This document shows positions 23,901-32,380 of a DNA stretch of 64,000 bases, in pieces. The DNA lies in assembly GCA_930367205.1 (NCBI GenBank), contig OV884011.1, forward strand, positions 140,861,937-140,925,936. The letters are read 5' to 3'. Origin of the DNA: Acanthosoma haemorrhoidale (lineage: Eukaryota; Arthropoda; Insecta; Hemiptera; Acanthosomatidae). The stretch's first letter is position 1. Each line of letters starts with the position of its first letter. The notes beneath the pieces were generated by a model, which made no database searches, was not told where the DNA came from, and was given only the letters and a program-made list of their open reading frames with translations. A program made the translations under genes and the position numbers.

Positions 23901-26262
23901 CAACCTTAATTACTAATTATGCATATCAATACAACAAATAATACAATCTTGTCTTTTTTTTTTTCTTTTAACAAATAAAATAAAATTAATCGTTATAATT
24001 ACGTGAGTGAAAAAAAATAATAAAAAAATAGTTGGGACCCAACAATAGTATACATTATTATACCATTGTTATGTTGTTTTGAGTTAAAATCAATTAATAA
24101 AATTTTTTATTTGAAAATAACTAGTGGTTAATGATTTTTGTCCATTACGTGGTTACACTGTGTGTGGTGACCCAAATGAGGAGGTCCATTTCTTTTTTAA
24201 TTGGTTATTTATTTTAAAATAAAATTCAATTTTATTATAAAAATATCACTACACAATATTTGAAAAATATCACTTACTTTAAGACTGCTTTGTTCGCTTC
24301 AAAAAGACGTCTTGAAGTACCTAATAATAAGGCAACTGTAAGTTCGGCAGTAGCTTCGGTTAGTACATCAGGAGTGTAACCTATTCTCACACCTGCATTT
24401 TTAGCAGCAGCTAAGTCAATATGGTCAACTCCTACTGACATAGTTGAAACCACTTTCAAATTTTGACCTATGATGGATGAATGAAAAAGTATTAAAAATG
24501 AATGGGCCTTACAACCATACCATTAAGTCAATATTTACCAGCAGCTTTAAGAACTTCATCGTCAATTTTATCTGTTAATGCAATATACAGTGCATCTTTC
24601 CCTTTTGCTCTTTTTAGCATTTCTTCTTTTGGCAACAGTCCTTTGTCAAGAGACCAAATTTCAACATCACATCTAAACAAAAACATTCATAAATTGATTT
24701 TCAAAGATTAATTAAATAAAACTAAGTATTCAATGTGATCATTTTTATCATAATATCTGAAAATACACTTTAACCATTAACCAACTTATGTATTGAAATA
24801 ATATTTACAACAATTATCTGTCAATGAAAAAATGTAATGACAAGGGCAGGACCCAGCCAAGCACATTTCTTAACAATCAGAGCTATCCCAAATCGAACAC
24901 AACCATACCCATACCCGATCATTTTAGCTACTCGTTCTTGGCCTAATAAAATAGTTCAGATGGAAGAGCACCAGAACGAAGATCGGAGGTCCCAGAATCT
25001 GATTCTGGCCCTGTCAATAACTTTTGTCTCTGGCTAAACATTAGCAACCATTAACACATTTATAACAGGTTCAGAATCACAATTTAAGAAGGAGGGTACT
25101 TTAGTTATGCACATATACTAAGTAGTTAGGCAACTCAATGAATAATATTCGGCAAATCCGACACCCCCTATAATAGAAAATAACAGAGAATCATAATTGA
25201 AGAATGAATAGCTGAAACTGAACAAGCTTATCATCTTAATAATTATTTTTCCAAAAAAAAAACTCTTACCATGTAATTACATACTTACGAGATCTGTACA
25301 AAAACTGTAGAGGTTCATAATTTGAAGTAAATTTTGCTAATTATATTTTTAAAACATTTACATAATTTTATTTTTCTAATTTATTAATTTTAAACACTCC
25401 TTCAATTAAAATTTTTGTAACATAGGCATGCCTAGGAACACAGTTATACTAAGTAATTATTTGTAATCAAGAAATAAAAGCATTTAAAGTAATAGGTTTG
25501 TAGATTAAATAAGTTTAATAAAATTAGGTGAAAGTTCACTTTTTAGGCAAACAAATCAATAAAATTTTCTTTTAAACATAGTTTCATGTTTACTATTTTA
25601 TCAAGATATACCTCAGTTAATACTTGGATGGGTTACACCCCCTTCTTATACAGTTCAGTTTTTGCTACTCCAGGCTACCTCGGAAAAGAAAGGATCCGTT
25701 AGCCTAGGATAGCCTTAGGAGCTTAGAAGGCCTCCGATCATTGTAGCGTGACATGCTCATTCAATTGGATACACCTTTCCCATTAAAAATCCACAGGCAA
25801 AATGCCAAAAAGGGTGGGGGTTATAAAAAAAAGTTTATTATTTTTACTGATCAGTAATACTAGATAAATAAATTTATTAAGTGGATACAAATAATACAAA
25901 TTAAAATCTTCTGACACCTATTTTTCACTGTGATGTTACTAGAGCTGTTATATTATGTTATGAGTGGTCTTTCATATCAAACTTAGGTGGTTCCTGTTAC
26001 CACCTTATATGCTTTTTTTTTTAATTTTAAAATATAACATTGTATCAAAATAACAAGTAACAAAGTTAATAATTTACTTTTCTTTTAACAGGTTTATTCC
26101 TTGAAGTGGATAATCAGATCTGGAAATAAATACTTTTGGCCGTGCTTGTGAAGCCATCGTCCTTTGTATGTTTGCTGAAACTTTCTGGAAATAGATATTT
26201 CTTTGGGAAAATAGTGAATGTAAAAAATTCCTTAAAAGTAAATACTCCGAGGTAGCAATCAT
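11923..26262 (-). CDS. GRHPR: Glyoxylate reductase/hydroxypyruvate reductase, complete 7-exon gene
   Basis: D-2-hydroxyacid dehydrogenase that reduces glyoxylate and hydroxypyruvate with NAD(P)H. Exons (minus): 26262/26157-26078, 24672-24539, 24467-24278, 14126-13960, 12644-12480, 12396-12271, 12044-11923. All have GT-AG ends and matching phases; from the ATG at 26157 the CDS is 984 nt, 327 aa, the length of the human enzyme. Visible: SARKVF-like start (PKVFISR), [46 protein letters not shown], the Rossmann [15 protein letters not shown] (catalytic Arg), [11 protein letters not shown] (Glu) and [14 protein letters not shown] (His): all three catalytic residues are kept. An upstream in-frame ATG at 26262, two bases after a TTTCAG acceptor, would add 35 residues resembling a mitochondrial presequence. 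The 10.2-kb third intron contains a BEL/Pao element in the same orientation. Confidence 0.95.
14925..15145. repeat. Direct repeat, copy 1 (GRHPR intron 3)
   Basis: Shares with 15738-15980 the order: 'GTTCATAATGAATAATAGTT' / 'GTCCATAATCAATAATAGTT', 'ATAAGTTTCAA', 'TTCTAGTG.ATAATTT', 'AACATGAATATATTCTTGA' / 'AACATAAATACATTCTTGA', and 'GGTGGATGTGGTCTCTTCGCT' / 'GGATGGTGGTCACTTCTCTC'. Diverged duplicate or two copies of one interspersed repeat; no coding content. Confidence 0.5.
15738..15980. repeat. Direct repeat, copy 2 (GRHPR intron 3)
   Basis: Partner of 14925-15145; same orientation, start points about 810 bases apart, with small insertions relative to copy 1. Confidence 0.5.
16185..16960. 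repeat. GC-richer block, possible solo LTR
   Basis: Composition shifts sharply from flanking AT-rich DNA. It starts with TGTGGCTGGAGAC, has a TATA-like CATAAATACCCC near 16325, CT-rich blocks and no recognisable protein. This is compatible with an LTR, but I found no paired LTR or target duplication. Confidence 0.3.
17718..18608 (-). repeat. BEL/Pao 3' LTR
   Basis: 891 bp, no differences seen from the other LTR, including an 11-A run. On the element strand it follows a short purine-rich tract (GGTGGGCGGTA, complement of 18609-18619) that can serve as polypurine tract. Confidence 0.95.
18656..20512 (-). CDS. BEL/Pao RNase H (rest) and integrase, downstream of an in-frame TAG
   Basis: Continues the Gag-Pol frame directly after TAG at 20513-20515; the first ATG is at 20464, giving 602 codons. 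The start is the remaining RNase H ([26 protein letters not shown]: catalytic-type D residues). Integrase follows: HHCC zinc-binding region (HAGHQLL...CLKCHR), then the DDE core with D in GIDFAGPF, D in [11 protein letters not shown] and E in [12 protein letters not shown], and a C-terminal domain ([28 protein letters not shown]). Nothing in the integrase looks broken. Expression would need TAG read-through, internal initiation or a sister element. Confidence 0.9.
   Translation of the reverse strand, partial: RSVQLITQRLKPTSIFLLSDSSTVLSWLNTPVHQLKTFVANRIVKILDNSFLPNWHHIRSEDNAADIASWGTSPSDLVNHSVWWKGPDWMKKPLSEWPLTKPTKSSNCSDLPETKPVCTILATVTNASSLFEVIDKFSSYSKLIRVLAYVQRFIVNSRPHSSKRKGQLSLEEFRQATHTLVKIVQRHHFPSVSSKPSLITSLKSLSVFIDSRGVYRVGGRLSNAPINYDAKHPVLLPSKSHFVELLVDHYHIVYLHAGHQLLHSILRHHYWIISARRMIRTRIHRCLKCHRLKVRPYTPYMGNLPMSRFEQGRPFMNIGIDFAGPFSIRESSRRKAALGKAYACLFVCMSTKALHIEIVSQLTTVAFLACLDRFIARRGLPSRMFSDNGTNFVGASRHLKELYSWWNTYSPKKDIENYFVNREMKWSFIPPFAPHFGGLWEAGVKSFKYHLRRVMDCQPLTFEELSTIANRIEAILNSRPMHHMSSSPEDLDVLTPGHFLIGAPLVALPEPESIEPSRHPISRWNLIHRCIGNIWKQWRRDYLHCLQQRSKWTTESANVNIGTLVLLIDPNVPPLSWPVGRIKEVFPGQDGIVRVVKVKTSTNEYTRSVSRLAPLLPP
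20513..23017 (-). CDS. BEL/Pao Gag-protease polyprotein, fused to RNase H start by RT deletion
   Basis: 834 codons. Residues about 130-300 match the Gag-like DUF1759 region ([39 protein letters not shown]). Residues about 340-410 hold cysteine/histidine clusters including [14 protein letters not shown], a CX2CX4HX4C zinc knuckle. A retroviral-type aspartic protease follows ([15 protein letters not shown], active-site DSG), then [12 protein letters not shown] and [11 protein letters not shown]. At about residue 725 the RT entry motif [10 protein letters not shown] is joined to [11 protein letters not shown], the connection before RNase H, with no palm, fingers or YxDD in between. The last part ([34 protein letters not shown]) is the RNase H start. 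It ends at a TAG (20513-20515) inside RNase H. Known role: capsid and processing; here the polymerase is missing. Start ATG could also be at MPPKVNQ, seven codons later. Confidence 0.9.
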   Translation of the reverse strand: MINSAINMPPKVNQDDSEEQMDALTDEFKDLADDINETKTVGLSMGTDSTKQKIFAARISRLDSAYEKFSACYLSLRRVVKRLKRPLTEYELVYKEVRASYYEAIALGFSIAPKESESTGNRSLVERGEACSQLRLPTINIPTFSGNISDWPSFKDTFSSIIHDNTDLNPIQKFHYLKSSLKGGAAQIITAINVTLDGYDQAWAALTKRYDSQRLQATHHLMNIFNFPPLQKCSLATLDHFSSVILESAAAFNRLNLADPAGFILYTFAVRLLDAKTRERFENEFGSRSETPTWKEFSDFIYQLIIQLQANTMTSNQKATPANTDYKYTHQAKKVLMSSGAVTKQFKCPVCMENHRIYDCPKFRSLAPRQRFEKIKLLNRCLNCFASGHSASKCPSTHCCKQCHLRHHSLLHFSKGSDTHSISNRNQGHSVSSVHSSLGTHSSENSTRKSHNTPTHSESSQITTNSPNPPAVQTSVLSSASTGRINVLLGTALLKIKDFFGCFQLVRALIDSGSQRSFITSQCARRLRLQLIPNDHNLVGFGSHPISGCKHQVYCSISSTKVESPAHHTYAIVIDCISNEMPCEIIMDTVVQHYQHLDLADPMFNQPGPIEFLVGADLFGEILEGEVVKSAHGFPNAIKTTLGWILLGPITTANPFLCSTTLLANSTPSSELQELTQVMTRFWEVEEINDVPRSNPFDIKSEDHFKTTHSRTPSGRYMVRLPFKTQPLNLKLDWDDPIPPAISKSWEILFKDLAQLEAIKIPRGLKPHSPAEMSVVGFADASSLGYAAVLYLRSQDQLERVDSHLMIAKTRLAPLKTLSIPSLELCVALLLVNL
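23154..24044 (-). repeat. BEL/Pao 5' LTR
   Basis: 891 bp. Five bases downstream on the element strand is TGGTCCTCCGTGTTCGG (about 23132-23148), a TGG-starting primer-binding-site candidate complementary to a tRNA 3' end; I could not assign the tRNA with confidence. Confidence 0.93.
24935..25035 (+). repeat. tRNA-derived SINE-like fragment (weak)
   Basis: GATGGAAGAGCACCAG (D-arm/A-box-like) is followed by AGATCGGAGGTCCCAGAATC and TGATTCTGG, the spacing of a decayed tRNA gene with a poor B box. No cloverleaf survives. Low confidence. Confidence 0.3.
25605..25822 (+). repeat. 5S rRNA-like SINE, copy 1
   Basis: Head (25610-25645) reads CAGTTAATACTTGGATGGGTTACACCCCC, close to box C of the 5S rRNA internal promoter (known: GTTAGTACTTGGATGGG.GACC). 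The body (GGCTACCTCGG..., AGAAGGCCTCCGATCATTGTAG, TGCTCATTC) and the tail (CCACAGGCAAAATGCCAAAAAGGGTGGGGG) match the copy at 52080-52295 in the same order. Confidence 0.55.
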
Positions 26263-26299
26263 AACTGAAACAAAAATTAACATTATAAAAGATTAAAAA

Positions 26300-28250
26300 A
26301 TTACATATTTAGCAAATATTTCTAGAATACACTATGTTAATTTTGATGGGAAAACCAGCAATGAACACAATATATTATTACCAAACAAAATTAAAAAAAT
26401 TAATATTAGAGTTTTAGGAACTAAAGTATAACTTTCAGAAAGAAATTATTATTGCTGATATATTTTTTAATTAATTTTTGTTTACAATTTTCTTAATTAT
26501 AATAAAGGAAGATATTATTGGAGTAGCGACGAGTCCTCCAATGTGTGAAGGGAGCACCTTAACAGTAAATGGGAATTTAAAAAAGAAAACAATACAAACT
26601 ACTAAATAGAGGTTATTTGAGTATTAATTGTTATATATATATATGTATGTCTAGAAAAATAAATTTAAATTCAAAGGTGTAGGATCATTAAGATTTTTTT
26701 TTAATACTAACTAATAAAATTAACAATGCCTACAGCTGCCTTTAGTTATGTAAACTTTTAGTTGAACCCATTTCACACTGAACGCTCTATGCAACATAAA
26801 TAAACTCCAAAATAGCTCATCACAACTTCAATAACTCAATGTCAGAGTGCATTGAAACTAACAGAACCTGATTTTGTTCTGTGGGAGGTCTTGCTGCAGT
26901 AACAACAATCACCAATAACTAGAAATTCGATAAAAGCTAAATAAGTTTTACTCCTACCCATGATTAATATAATTAAACTGACAGGAAACTAACAGTAATG
27001 TGCCTGACAAGATAATCATTAAAAAATAAGTAATCAATATTTGCATTAGATAGCTAGTATTTATACAAATGAAATTCCAATACAAAAAACCACGAATCTC
27101 CACTATTATTATTTTCTCTCATGTATTGAGTAGATATTAGTTTTATTCATACAGACTATACTGAGAAAGAATACTTACAAGAAAGCTGGATATTTGAATT
27201 ACTAATACTATGGTTGATTCCTGATGGAAAACAAGAACTGGCTTTTTATCTTTGAAAGTACTGTGTAATTATATTTCTCTCAATACAATGCATTAAACAT
27301 TAACTGACTCCAAAACTAGGAGCAGTCACTGGTAATAAAACAGGAGAAACGGTGGAATTAATGTCATATCAAGTCATGGATAGCAAAGCAAGTCATTGAC
27401 CTGCACTGATGTGTTTATTTTGTCTGCTGCAAGCTTGTCTCCGAAAATTAAACAAAAGAAAAGTCAATAATTCAAGTCAATACGGATTTACCTTAGAAGG
27501 TGTAGTTTTTTTTTTCAACAACCTTATTTCAGTGAACTTTGAATCAAGTTTCCCACGTCAACGATCGACAGTTAACGACGCGTTTTCTTTGGGGACCAAA
27601 AATAATTGTTAACTTAAAATAATTTTTAAAAAAAGTTCTTTTGACTTTTATATACTCAATGATTTCACTTCTGCTAATTAAAATGTGAATTTCCTATACA
27701 AATTATTGTAAAAATGGGTTAGGAAAGATTATTTGATAGAAAAATAAAACATTTGAGTGCATTTTGAAATATTTATCAACATCAATAATAACAAAATGAT
27801 ATATGTATATGTGCTGAATTATTCCTAGAATAGAAACATTGAAAAGAGAAAAATTCAAATTTCTAATTCAGGTGGTCTGAAACATAATGGTTGAATTCAG
27901 ATTTACAATCAAGAAATTTAGCGCAAAATATTATCGAGTTATAATAATAATGCTAGCAAAATATCAGATACAAAGTTGTACTTGTAATCCTTTAAAACTG
28001 TTTCATTAAGTTCCGATAAGATCAAGTAAACTAAAAGTTTTAAATAAATGTTATGTTTAACAGTTACCTGTTTTGTTTCTTGAAAAATAAAAGTAATGTT
28101 TTAACGAAAGCCTATTACAAGGTTTACACAGTGCGAGTTTGAATCGTCAGTTACTCAAGTACAACTAAATACTGTCAGTGTGTAAACATATCACGTCAAT
28201 TGCTTAATTCGTTTCTAAATTTTTTATCACACGGGTGCATTTCCGAACTT
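26300..28250. other. AT-rich intergenic stretch between GRHPR and a LINE fragment
   Basis: No supported coding region. The GRHPR 5' UTR exon and promoter should lie here, because the first coding exon begins at an intron acceptor, but I could not pick them out. An (AT)n run is near 26631-26645. Confidence 0.35.
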
Positions 28251-29215
28251 AGTTGATCCTTTTGGCCATGGCACGCAGGTTTGCTTTACAAGCTATAAAT
28301 CTCTTTACCACAGAACCTTTTCCTAATCCTTCAATCCTATCTGTAAAACCGGTTCATTTGGGTCTGTTGTAGCTCACAGAATTCCAGCTATTATCCCATT
28401 CAAGCAGGAGTTGATGAAGGCAGTGTACTCGGTCCTATCCTATATACCCAACACACTGCTGACAATTTTGTGAGTACTAGCACCTTCCCAGCAAATTTTG
28501 CTGACAGCAAAACAATTCTTTCTTCTCCTCCCGATTCGTTAACCACATCCAGCTACCTCCAAATTCACCTCACAGATAAAGAGAACTAGTGCAACTAATG
28601 GCGCATCAAGATCGATGAAGGCAATTGCGTCCCAGTTTTACTCTTCAACTATGATTCTGTCCATCCAAGTTATCTTCAATTCGATACAGCATCCCATGGA
28701 CAATGCTGTTAGATAACTATGTTTTCAACTAGAAGAAAAAAGGCCGACTTGGAGCCCTCATACAAGACTAGACAACAAGAGACAAGAATGGAATAGACGG
28801 TTTGGACAGTTTTACATACTTCTTAACAGAACTCTAAACTCACACTAGAAAATAAACTTCAAATATACAATCATTAGCTAAAAGTCCAACAAATTTGGAC
28901 TTACAAGCTAGAGCTAGGGAGGGTAACCGAACCTTCGAACATTGAACGATTCCAAAAATTACCATCAAAAGTTCGCAGTGCTCCAGTCAATGCTCCTTTT
29001 TACATTACAAACTCATCCCATCACAGTGACCTACTTGTGCTAACTGTGCTTGACCATATATCCTCAATATTTTCTTAATTACACAAAAACCTATCCGCTC
29101 ATTAAATCCTCTTGCTAACTCCTTATCCAGTAACACGCATCCTTACAATCCTCCTCGTGACCTTAAGTGGGGGTGGTCTCGCGAACTATTTACAATAGAT
29201 AACTGTGTCACAGGG
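28250..29215 (+). pseudogene. Jockey-clade LINE reverse transcriptase remnant
   Basis: Frames give DEGSVLGPILYTQHTADN (RT 'PQGSVLGP.LY..YTAD' block, about 28405-28460), then PANFADSKTIL where the catalytic FADD is altered to FADS, SYLQIHLTD, a decayed 'W..KWRIKIN..K' block (about 28590-28640), WNRRFGQFYILLNRT, and near 29125-29200 NTHPYNPPRDLKW, the family's C-terminal signature. Many stops. The same C-terminus is in the copy at 58420-58935. Confidence 0.7.
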
Positions 29216-30199
29216 CACTAGCACTGGCTACTATCCCCACTAATTTTCTGAGTGTCTATGGGTCTCTTGCCCTTTCTATGGTCTTTGCCTCATGGCGACC
29301 GCCAACAAGGGAAATGGGGGGGGGGGGTAGCTGCTTTGCGTACAGCCCCTTCACCAGATTGCTGGCGAATTGACTTGGGAATAGGGAGGCTTCTAGGGAG
29401 AATGTATATTTTAACATTGTATGAATGTTGGTATGAATAGACATTGTACACAAGTACGAACGAATTATTGCATTTCTTTTAATAATGACATACAAGCGAA
29501 TAGTAATTTTTCAAAGAAAGATCTTATAATATCAGTTTCTATATTTCTTGAGGAGTCCACGTTTAGGTAGTAGTGTTTAGGGTGCTTGTAAGATTTTTTC
29601 CTTTTCCTCCACTAGTACAATTTGGATAGTAATCGGGGTAGGACGGTTTCTTTTCAGGTATTTAGGTCAGCCGGGTCCTTTCAATTTAGGATTTAATTAA
29701 AGGGTTGACTCTGTCTAATGTCTACCTCTGGAATATACGAATGGTGTTAACTTCCTTTAGTTGCTGTTTTCCCTCGTCTATCTCAATCGTGCAGTAATTG
29801 TTGTATTAGAAAGTATCGTACACTTCGATTGTGGTCCTTAACACAGTGTGAGTTCAGTAAGTCTTGCTCTTTTAATGCCGTTTTTCGCGTGTTTGTCTGC
29901 TGTCTCGTTTCCCGTATATCCTACGTGTCATCTAGTCCACATTTATGTCATTGTTTTAGCATAAAGTTATGTCAGTGGGTCATATATGTCTGGAATATTC
30001 AGTTTGTCTGTGGTTGGTTTATCCAGTAAGTAACATGTTTATTGTCACGTCCGTGTCTAGCAGTTCTTAAAACTTTTGGTTGTTTCTTATCATATCAGAG
30101 TGTAATCTACAGTTTGAGTCTATAGCTGGAAATAGTTTATGATTATTAAATAAGATTAATATTCATTGAAGGTGCTTCCAATAATCCTGAACATTAAGA

Positions 30200-31760
30200 C
30201 TAACATCAAAGAATCAAAGGCACTACGTCTCAGTTAGGAGGGACCTGCTCCAAGATTAATCGCATGTTTCCTCCGGTAAGTGCTGCCGCTCTCCAGTTGT
30301 TGACACCAATAAGAATTCTTGTATCACTTGGAACCTTGTCTGGCCATCTCAACCTGGGTCTCTTCTGACATGCCTGGATTTATACGACATGACAAGTCAA
30401 CGTAGTTGGGAGAGTTTAATGAACAGTCAGACATTCATAGACATTCGTGGTGCAGGTACCTTATTTATGCGTTGTATATTCTCCGGGGTTTTCAGACCTT
30501 ATTCCACTAATGATCTTTCAGAGAACTCTCTTCTAAAACCTAAGAAGTGACAGTTTTTATAACATTCTGCATTTAGAGCCATATGTAAGTACGATTCTAA
30601 TAAGGATTTTGTTTATCCTTATCTTCGTGTGCCGAGAAAGGGCGCTGCTCCTCTAGTGCAGCTGAAGAGTAAAATAAAATCGATTACCTACCATATGACA
30701 TCAGCAATTTCATTCTGGATATTCATTTTGTCACCACTTATGTATGAACAGTTAAATTCTATTTGTGGATTCCTCAATAAAAAATAGGCAATCTGTAGCA
30801 CATTTCAAGATCTCCCAATAAGATCAAAATCATCAGTAAATCCAAGGAGCTGTTTATAATTATCCTTGCTGTCTAGATTCCAGAACTCCTTACTGCCTTT
30901 TCCAGGGTGAAGCTAAATATAAGGCATGTCAGGCTGCCCTTCTTTAATTTCACGTGCCGAAATCTCTTGACAACAAAGCTTAGCAAAACATTCATTGTCT
31001 TTAATTAGCTTTAGCAGTTAGTTTTGTTGGAATGTTCATCTCCATCACCTTTCATGATTCTTTCCTATTCATGGAGTCATTGGCTTAGTTTAAGTCTAAA
31101 ATGGCTGAGAGAACTTTTTATACAGATGGGGGTAGTGATACACACGTATAGTTGTTACTTATGAATTGTTTTCTTCCATTTAAAAGGTAGGGGTTTTTTC
31201 TTCATACACTGATAAACATATTCTGTAGAAAATTAATTAATTTAGGGCACAATGTTTAAATAGTTCCTCTGGTATACTGTCGAGACCGGGTGCTTTGTTA
31301 TTCTTAAGCTTATCAATGACGTCTGCGATGTCCTCTTCATCAGTGGTTCTACCTCTATATCACTCACTAGTTCCTCCTCAATGATGTGCTGAGGAGAGCT
31401 CACGTCAGTTCAAGAAGCCCGAAAATAGTTCACTCATGATTTAATATTTTTCGCATTTCCTTAATTAAAGAGACATCCTAAGAACTTTATGTGGTATTGA
31501 ATGTTTTCTGACTTCATTGACGATTTGAAATAAGTCAAGCATTTTTCTACATGGCAGGGGCTTTTATGTCATGCAATACTTTGTTTTCCCATCTGGGAGT
31601 GTTTCTCGCGTTCTATATTCCTTCATTGAGCTTCTCATGGGCTCTTCTGTATCGAGCCTATGCAGGCCTTGTTTGTTCTCACAGAGAGAGCTAGGCATTG
31701 CTCATCAAACCACATTTGGCGTCATCAAAATATGCACTGATTTAGTTACATATTAAATAA
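30200..31760 (-). pseudogene. LINE remnant (linker, RT and C-terminus)
   Basis: On the minus strand, from high to low coordinates: WFDEQCLALSVRTNKA (about 31715-31670), TTDEEDIADVIDKLKN with KAPGLDSIPEELFKH (31355-31245, the RT entry block), RT motif LLGFTDDFDLIGRS (about 30850-30810, equivalent of YADDIDLIG), and a C-terminus RRPRLRWPDKV...GVNNWRAAAL (about 30360-30270, matching 'RGRP..RW.D.V..D....GV.NWR..A.DR..W'). Stops and indels throughout. Confidence 0.72.
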
Positions 31761-32380
31761 TGGAATTTAACTTCTTCACTGGAGGTATTTTTATTAGATT
31801 GAAGATCTCGTACGCTCAACATCATTACACAATAATGTGCACAAGATAAAAAAAAACCCTATTAAATGACTAGCATAGAGCACAAATGGCAGCTAAACCC
31901 ATCATCGCTAACTAAGCAAGCTCAGTAACTATAATTTTCTTTCATTGGAGTTAAAAGGCCAGTAGTTCATACTTTGTAAACGAGACCTATGTCGCATGAA
32001 CAAAATTATATTGCAGGGGAAAGTTGGTCATTACATATTTCTTGTAATAAATAGGCTTCAGAGAGATGCAATTTTAAAATCGTGTATTTGCTTGCCAAAG
32101 AGTATATACATTTTCCAATTAGATCTGTAGGAACAAGTCGTTCTGATTGGCAAATAATTCACTTTTCAAGTAAACAATCATTTTAACTGCTTATCAAGGA
32201 GCATTCTACCACTGATCTTACCAAATTTGACGTTTACATATAATCCAGGAATCTGCTCTGAGATAATAACTACATAATATGTCAGGATCTCTTACTAGGA
32301 AGGAGTGAGGACATTTTAAGATTCTACACTCTTTTTTACATTAATTGTTCATCGCTTTAAATTCTATATTTTATCCCAGT
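31760..32380. other. No gene seen; presumed DCTN6 intron 1
   Basis: AT-rich and without recognisable coding sequence. A short first DCTN6 exon (about 10-15 codons) must lie upstream but is too short for me to place. Confidence 0.3.

Larger units (their letters stand above)
17718..24044 (-). mobile_element. BEL/Pao LTR retrotransposon, full length, reverse transcriptase domain deleted
   Basis: A 6,327-bp element on the minus strand. LTRs at 17718-18608 and 23154-24044, both 891 bp, with TG..CA ends in plus-strand reading (TGTGGAAG...CCCAACA). Five-base target duplication ATAGT at 17713-17717 and 24045-24049, as expected for BEL/Pao. Inside are a Gag-protease ORF (20513-23017) and an RNase H-integrase ORF (18656-20512 region), in one frame and split by a single TAG. 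The RT palm is absent: the reading frame passes from the conserved start of RT directly to the connection/RNase H region near 20845. The LTRs look identical in every block I compared, so insertion was recent; without RT it must have moved in trans or lost RT after insertion. It sits inside GRHPR intron 3, sense to that gene. Confidence 0.95.

Noticed and set aside
26631..26645. (AT)n run and poly-G runs near 12408, 29320 and 40370
   Set aside because: Simple-sequence tracts; no structure beyond that.
30268..30275. GTAAGT after ATGTTTCCTCCG (30262-30273) as DCTN6 exon 1
   Set aside because: It lies in the C-terminus of a decayed LINE on the other strand, and the peptide MFPP does not resemble the DCTN6 start.
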